In this document: piece after piece, positions 6,508 to 9,211 of the stretch
How the letters are laid out: every line of letters starts with the position of its first letter
How positions within the stretch are numbered: position 1 is the first letter of the stretch
From: JAYELX01 sp964544065
Lineage (GTDB): Bacteria > Chloroflexota > Anaerolineae > Anaerolineales > UBA11858
Reading direction: 5' to 3'
NCBI GenBank assembly: GCA_964544065.1
Contig: CAZJBA010000121.1
Location: 1 to 9,211, forward strand
DNA length: 9,211 nt
Position numbers and translations under genes: made by a program
The notes under the pieces: generated by a model
Told to the model about the DNA's origin: nothing
What the model saw: the letters and a program-made list of their open reading frames with translations, nothing else
The model's database searches: none

Positions 6508-6555
6508 TGTGATCTAAGAGAGCTCTTGGTACGACCGAGAATATGGAGAATTTGG

Positions 6556-7023
6556 ATGAGACGAAATAGAGCACCCAGACGTGAAGTGGAGCCTGATGTT
6601 CGCTATAACAGCGAGCAGGTGCAATCTTTTATCAACCGTGTCATGAAGGATGGCAAGAAAAGCCTTGCCACGAGACTGGTTTATGAAGCGCTCGATATTA
6701 TGCAAGAGCGTACGGAAGAAGACGCCTTAGAACTTTTTGAGCAGGCGATTGATAATGCCTCTCCCATGATGGAAGTCCGGCCGCGTCGAGTTGGTGGTGC
6801 TACCTATCAGGTTCCGATGGAAGTGGAACCGCATCGCCAGTTTGCCCTCGCAACCCGCTGGATTCTTGGAGCGGCCCGCGGCCGTTCAGGCAAGTCCTTC
6901 GCCGAACGCCTGGCCGACGAACTTTTGGATGCGGCCAAGAATACCGGCTCCGCTGTTCACCGGCGAGAGGAATCGCACCGGATGGCCAAAGCCAATCGGG
7001 CCTTCTCACATTTTAGAATTTGA
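6556..7023 (+). CDS. rpsG: 30S ribosomal protein S7
   Basis: S7 is the primary assembly protein of the 30S head and contacts the 3' major domain of 16S rRNA near the E site. The protein has 155 residues, close to the usual 156. Characteristic blocks are visible: VMKDGKKSLATRLVYEALDI, EVRPRRVGGATYQVPMEV, ALATRWILGAARGRSGKSF, ERLADELLDAA and the C-terminal HRMAKANRAFSHFRI. I chose the ATG at 6556 because GGAG (6545-6548) lies 7 nt upstream and the product begins with the usual basic tail. An in-frame TTG at 6526 would add ten residues with no family support. The gene lies 80 nt after rpsL and 27 nt before fusA, in one probable operon. Confidence 0.97.
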   Translation: MRRNRAPRREVEPDVRYNSEQVQSFINRVMKDGKKSLATRLVYEALDIMQERTEEDALELFEQAIDNASPMMEVRPRRVGGATYQVPMEVEPHRQFALATRWILGAARGRSGKSFAERLADELLDAAKNTGSAVHRREESHRMAKANRAFSHFRI

Positions 7024-7050
7024 TCTAGGTTTCATCGATAGTAGGTTTTG

Positions 7051-9129
7051 ATGGCTCGACAGTATCCTTTAGAGCACTACCGAAATATTGGCATTATTGC
7101 CCACATTGATGCGGGCAAGACAACCACGACTGAGCGTATCTTGTATTACACCGGCAAGACGCATCGTCTCGGTTCTGTTGATGATGGCACCACCGTGACG
7201 GACTGGATGGAGCAGGAGCGCGAGCGTGGAATCACGATTGTCTCCGCGGCGGTTTCGGCCGAATGGCGAGGCAAGCTTATCAATATCATTGATACGCCTG
7301 GCCATATCGACTTCACCGCCGAAGTACAGCGTTCCTTGCGCGTGCTGGATGGCGGTGTGGTTGTCTTTGATGCTGTGCAGGGTGTTGAGCCACAAAGCGA
7401 AACCGTTTGGCATCAAGCTGATCTTTACAAAGTTCCCCGGATTTGCTTTGTAAACAAGATGGACCGTGTCGGTGCCTCTTATGAGCGCACCGTCGATATG
7501 ATCCGGAATCGCCTGGCCGCCGATCCGATTCCTGTGCAGTTGCCGATTGGGAGCGAGGATGAATTCAAGGGTGTCGTGGATTTGATCGCAAACGAATCGA
7601 TCATTTGGGAAGATGACCAAGGCACAAAACCCGTTCGTGGTGACATCCCGGTTGATCTGAGAGCCAAAGCCAAGGCCATGCGCAGCAATCTCGTCGAGAA
7701 GATTGCAGAAACAGATGACACCCTGACGTTGAAATATCTGGAAGGCGAAGAGATTAACGTTGATGAATTGAAAGGTGCTTTACGGCAAGCGGTTATTGCC
7801 AATCAGTTGACGCCCGTTTACTGTGGAACGTCGTTGCGCAACAAGGGCGTTCAGCCTATTTTGGATGCTGTCGTTGCGTATTTGCCTTCCCCCTTGGATA
7901 TTCCCCCGGTGCGAGGGATCCGCCCCTCCGATGAGAAAGAGGTCGTCCGCCCGGCAGAAGACTCGGCTCCCTTTAGCGCCTTGGTTTTCAAAATTGTGAC
8001 CGATCCTTACGTTGGCCGCTTAGCGTATTTGCGCATTTATTCAGGCAGATTGAAGACCGGTTCCTCCGTGTATAACTCTGTCAAGCAAGAGAAAGAACGT
8101 GTCGGGCGCCTCATTCGTATGTATGCGGACCGCCGCGAGAACATCGATAATGCCTCCGCTGGCGACATTGTCGCTATTTTAGGCCTGAAACATTCCTTCA
8201 CCGGCAACACCTTGTGCGATGCCGCCAATCAGATCGTTTTGGAGGACATAACCTTTCCGGAACCGGTCATTTCTGTGGCGATTGAGCCGAAGACCTTGGC
8301 CGATCAAGACAAGATTTCGGATGCCTTGCACAAATTAGCGGAAGAAGACCCGACCTTCAAGGTTCGTGTCGATCAAGAAACAGGCCAAACGATCATGTCT
8401 GGGATGGGCGAACTCCACCTGGAGGTTTTGATTGATCGTCTGTTGCGCGAGTTTGGCGTTCAAGCGCGAGTGGGCAACCCGCGGGTTTCATACCGAGAGT
8501 CGATTCAGCGGCCTGTCGAGGAGGTGGAATACCGCCATGTCAAGCAGACCGGTGGCCGAGGGCAGTACGCTCATGTCGTTCTCGCCTTGGAGCCTGGGGA
8601 GCCGGGCAGCGGTATCATCTTCGAGCAAGAAATCAAACGCGGCGTGATACCGCGAGAGTTCATTCCCTCGGTAGAGCGTGGCGTTCGTGATGCTGCTGAA
8701 GCTGGCGTGCTGGCCGGGTACCCTGTTACCGATGTGAAAGTTCGCTTGCACGATGGCTCTTTTCACGAAGTCGACTCGAATGAGATGGCTTTTAAGTTAG
8801 CAGGAACGATGGCGTTTCGGCGGGGAGTGCAGCGGGCTAAGCCTGTCTTGCAAGAACCCATTATGAGCGTGGAAATCATCGTCCCAGAAGAGCATCTCGG
8901 CGAGATTATTGGTCAAATGAATGCTCGCCGGGGCGACGTCTTGGGCATGGAAGCACGTCCAGGAAACACCCAGGCTGTTCGCGCAATGGTTCCTCTAGCA
9001 GAAATGTTTGGTTACGCGACGAGATTACGCTCCGCAACCAAGGGTCGTGGTATTTTCACCATGGAATTTGACCACTACCAAAGGGTTGCTGGCGATGTAT
9101 CCAGAAGAATTATTCGAGGCGAGAAGTAA
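7051..9129 (+). CDS. fusA: Elongation factor G
   Basis: EF-G is the translocase GTPase that moves tRNA and mRNA through the ribosome and, with RRF, helps recycle it. The 692 residues fit a full five-domain EF-G. The G domain shows G1 AHIDAGKT (17-24), switch I RGITI with T62, G3 DTPGH with catalytic-type H85 (81-85) and G4 NKMD (135-138). The G5 region reads CGTSLRNKG, where GSA is the common form. Domain II has FKIVTDPYVGRLAYLRIYSG. Domain IV has the tip-loop region DGSFHEVDSNEMAFKLAG, followed by the domain V stretch EPIMSVEIIVPEEHLGEIIG. Only a weak UAGG (7042-7045) precedes the ATG, so translation may depend partly on coupling to rpsG, 27 nt upstream. A TTG at 7048 is an unlikely alternative start. 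No tetM-like features were seen. Confidence 0.97.
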   Translation: MARQYPLEHYRNIGIIAHIDAGKTTTTERILYYTGKTHRLGSVDDGTTVTDWMEQERERGITIVSAAVSAEWRGKLINIIDTPGHIDFTAEVQRSLRVLDGGVVVFDAVQGVEPQSETVWHQADLYKVPRICFVNKMDRVGASYERTVDMIRNRLAADPIPVQLPIGSEDEFKGVVDLIANESIIWEDDQGTKPVRGDIPVDLRAKAKAMRSNLVEKIAETDDTLTLKYLEGEEINVDELKGALRQAVIANQLTPVYCGTSLRNKGVQPILDAVVAYLPSPLDIPPVRGIRPSDEKEVVRPAEDSAPFSALVFKIVTDPYVGRLAYLRIYSGRLKTGSSVYNSVKQEKERVGRLIRMYADRRENIDNASAGDIVAILGLKHSFTGNTLCDAANQIVLEDITFPEPVISVAIEPKTLADQDKISDALHKLAEEDPTFKVRVDQETGQTIMSGMGELHLEVLIDRLLREFGVQARVGNPRVSYRESIQRPVEEVEYRHVKQTGGRGQYAHVVLALEPGEPGSGIIFEQEIKRGVIPREFIPSVERGVRDAAEAGVLAGYPVTDVKVRLHDGSFHEVDSNEMAFKLAGTMAFRRGVQRAKPVLQEPIMSVEIIVPEEHLGEIIGQMNARRGDVLGMEARPGNTQAVRAMVPLAEMFGYATRLRSATKGRGIFTMEFDHYQRVAGDVSRRIIRGEK

Positions 9130-9156
9130 TTTTCATAGATATGTAGGAGAACTTGA

Positions 9157-9211
9157 ATGGCAAAAAAGACATTTGTACGCGACAAGCCGCACTTGAACGT
9201 GGGAACCATGG
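9157..9211 (+). CDS. tuf: Elongation factor Tu, N-terminal fragment (cut by the window end)
   Basis: Only the first 18 codons are present. The product starts MAKKTFVRDKPHLNVGTM, which matches the start of bacterial EF-Tu just before its G1 loop (GHVDHGKT would follow). GGAG (9146-9149) lies 7 nt before the ATG, a stronger Shine-Dalgarno than that of fusA. The gene begins 27 nt after the fusA stop, the usual place for tuf in a str cluster. EF-Tu delivers aminoacyl-tRNA to the ribosome. The fragment is short, but sequence and position together make the call firm. Confidence 0.93.
   Translation, partial: MAKKTFVRDKPHLNVGTM

Overview
The window looks like a chromosomal housekeeping locus of a free-living bacterium with moderate GC content. 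The RpoB, S12, S7 and EF-G sequences are clearly bacterial. S12 has the longer N-terminal region seen in Bacillus-type S12 and lacks the short proteobacterial form. My best guess is a member of the Chloroflexota (Anaerolineae-like), but that is an inference from protein character and gene order and was not tested by a search.

Layout. At the left, on the minus strand, era (GTPase and KH domain, 16S rRNA maturation) is followed after 11 nt by a YhhN/TMEM86-type membrane protein. This pair ends at a bidirectional-looking terminator at 42-73. Divergently, on the plus strand, a near-consensus promoter at 1785-1813 and a structured leader of about 160 nt precede rpoB (1300 aa). A second near-consensus promoter has its -35 box overlapping the rpoB stop codon. 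It drives another structured leader and then the str-type cluster rpsL (S12), rpsG (S7), fusA (EF-G) and tuf (EF-Tu, cut off by the window end).

The genes supply the core of transcription (RpoB) and of decoding and translocation (S12, S7, EF-G, EF-Tu). The arrangement is unusual in two ways. rpoB is not preceded by rplJ-rplL, and rpoC, which normally sits between rpoB and rpsL, is absent.

Main points for a second look: (1) the missing rpoC; (2) an extra segment of about 135 residues in RpoB built of four helix-like repeats, each with a Trp-Leu core; (3) a leader in front of rpsL whose hairpin arm is complementary to the rpsL Shine-Dalgarno sequence; (4) matching promoter and leader architecture before rpoB and rpsL; (5) Thr in place of the rifampicin-contacting Arg529 (E. 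coli numbering). I saw no mobile elements, CRISPR arrays, tRNA or rRNA genes.
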